A stretch of 5,976 nucleotides of DNA, taken from positions 1-5,976 of the forward strand of contig JAKALW010000078.1 in assembly GCA_021823945.1 (NCBI GenBank). The letters are read 5' to 3'. The notes below the pieces were generated by a model that searched no databases, was not told the DNA's origin, and saw nothing but the letters and a program-made list of their open reading frames with translations. Position numbers and translations under genes: made by a program. Of this stretch, positions 5,489 through 5,976 are shown one piece after another. This DNA comes from Microcaldota archaeon (GTDB lineage Archaea > Micrarchaeota > Micrarchaeia > Anstonellales > VGKX01). Numbering within the stretch: the stretch's first letter is position 1; the number at the start of each line of letters is the position of its first letter.

Positions 5489-5503
5489 GCGCCTTTCAGG
5501 CGC
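5489..5503 (-). other. Small perfect hairpin in the gltX leader
   Basis: GCGCC and GGCGC pair perfectly around a 5-nt loop. If transcription starts about 26 bp after the TATA candidate at 5532-5540, near 5509, the hairpin would form the 5' end of the gltX mRNA. It could stabilise the transcript or be a binding site. No T-run follows it in either direction, so it is not a terminator. Confidence 0.3.
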
Positions 5504-5531
5504 TGACTGGAAAAGAAAAGCGACGCTGAGC

Positions 5532-5540
5532 TTAATTAAT
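5532..5540 (-). promoter_or_regulatory. Candidate TATA box for gltX
   Basis: ATTAATTAA on the minus strand is the only clear AT-rich octamer in the 139-bp gap before gltX. It would place the start site near 5509 and give a leader of about 50 nt containing the GAGGT site. No convincing BRE precedes it. Confidence 0.4.
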
Positions 5541-5546
5541 CCTGCG

Positions 5547-5576
5547 GCAAAACAGGGCGCATCAATTCACGCGCCC
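5547..5576 (-). terminator. Hairpin terminator of idi2
   Basis: On the minus strand GGGCGC (5576-5571) pairs with GCGCCC (5560-5555) across a 10-nt loop, followed at once by TGTTTTGC. It lies about 20 bp after the idi2 stop codon and before the gltX TATA candidate, which is where a terminator separating the two units would be expected. Confidence 0.5.
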
Positions 5577-5597
5577 AGGAAGAACATGCACAATCAG

Positions 5598-5976
5598 TTA
5601 GCGCCTTGAATACGAGAAATGGTCAATGCCAAGAGCGTAGAACTGCTCCGAGAGCCTGCCGGTCACGACAACCCTTGCGCGCGCAAGCCGCGCCATGTCG
5701 GGCGCGTTTGCCAAAAACATCGCAGTCCTTAGCTGGAGTTTCCATTCCGCTATGAGACCGGATGGGTTGTCGGATTTCAAGAAGGGCATTGCGGAACCCG
5801 CAAGCGCTGCGCCAAGCGCCACTGATTTGGCGATGTCAATGCCTCCCCTTATGCCGCCGCTTGCTATGGTGGGAAGGATTTTGGAACACAATGCGATTGA
5901 AAGCGCGGTGGGAATGCCCCATTCCTCAAACCCCGGCACATAGCCTTTCCGGGCATACTCGACTTTGCTCCAGGAC
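5598..5976 (-). CDS. fni: Type 2 isopentenyl-diphosphate delta-isomerase, C-terminal part
   Basis: Only the last 125 or so residues are in the window; the 5' end lies beyond the right edge. The enzyme interconverts isopentenyl and dimethylallyl diphosphate using reduced FMN, supplying archaeal ether lipids. The frame is open to the edge and reads SWSKVEYARKGY, then PGFEEWGIPTALSI, which match the family SW...E and WGIPTA segments. Next is IIASGGIRGGIDIAKSVALG-like sequence (here TIASGGIRGG and DIAKSVALGAALAG), the FMN-phosphate-binding region, then LRTAMFLANA and the terminal VVVTGRLSEQF. The GTG at 5939 is an internal Val, not a start. FMN oxidoreductases such as lactate oxidase share the barrel, but WGIPTA with AMFL near the end is specific to type 2 isomerase. 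The symbol idi2 is also used. Confidence 0.92.
   Translation of the reverse strand, partial: SWSKVEYARKGYVPGFEEWGIPTALSIALCSKILPTIASGGIRGGIDIAKSVALGAALAGSAMPFLKSDNPSGLIAEWKLQLRTAMFLANAPDMARLARARVVVTGRLSEQFYALGIDHFSYSRR

Noticed and set aside
5547..5576. CRISPR or transposon-end interpretation of the inverted repeat
   Set aside because: It is a single hairpin followed by a T-rich run just after a stop codon, which a terminator explains. No further copies or spacers occur in the window.
5695..5943. Plus-strand open frame opposite idi2
   Set aside because: It is antisense to a well-matched isomerase and has no ribosome binding site or family pattern.

Overview
The window looks archaeal. It holds a GlnRS-like archaeal-type glutamyl-tRNA synthetase, an archaeal-type UMP kinase, a type 2 isopentenyl-diphosphate isomerase (mevalonate-route isoprenoids), a stand-alone translin-family protein, TATA/BRE-like promoters (one placed for leaderless transcription), GGTG/GAGGT-type ribosome binding sites, and two lipobox proteins with linkers packed with N-glycosylation sequons. 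Compact spacing and small gene products would fit a DPANN-type genome such as Micrarchaeota or Diapherotrites, but that placement is only a guess; Archaea itself is well supported.

Layout, left to right. Bases 1-120 hold no recognisable gene, only an AT-rich strip with a T7 tract. On the minus strand, 121-1287 encodes a lipoprotein with a ComEC-type metallo-beta-lactamase (MBL) fold whose metal ligands are largely replaced. An ornate 134-bp intergenic region follows, with a leaderless promoter, repeated TTTTGCAAA motifs and palindromes. Then, still on the minus strand, comes a translin/C3PO-family protein (1422-1985) that keeps all four acidic residues expected at the RNase site. A divergent promoter region (1986-2137) separates it from the plus-strand pair pyrH (2138-2815) and a lysine-rich 84-residue protein of unknown function (2848-3102). 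Two T-tracts, one behind a hairpin, close that unit. Convergent to it, on the minus strand, is the unit gltX (3752-5458) followed after 9 bp by a lipoprotein with a cytochrome b5-like domain (3173-3742) that lacks the expected heme-ligand histidines. At the right edge is the 3' part of idi2/fni (5598 to beyond 5976), with its own hairpin-type terminator.

How the genes relate. UMP kinase (pyrimidine nucleotides), GluRS (translation and, with GatDE, Gln-tRNA supply), IDI2 (isoprenoid lipid precursors) and translin (RNA processing) are housekeeping genes. The idi2-gltX neighbourhood looks like a contracted form of a cluster known in other archaea (mevalonate kinase, isopentenyl phosphate kinase, idi2, RNase J, prenyl synthase, gltX). 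The most unusual content is the two surface lipoproteins. Each joins a lipid anchor and a probably glycosylated linker to a recognisable enzyme or redox fold that has lost its canonical metal or heme ligands, which suggests binding or structural roles outside the membrane. No CRISPR array, tRNA, rRNA, insertion sequence or phage gene was seen.
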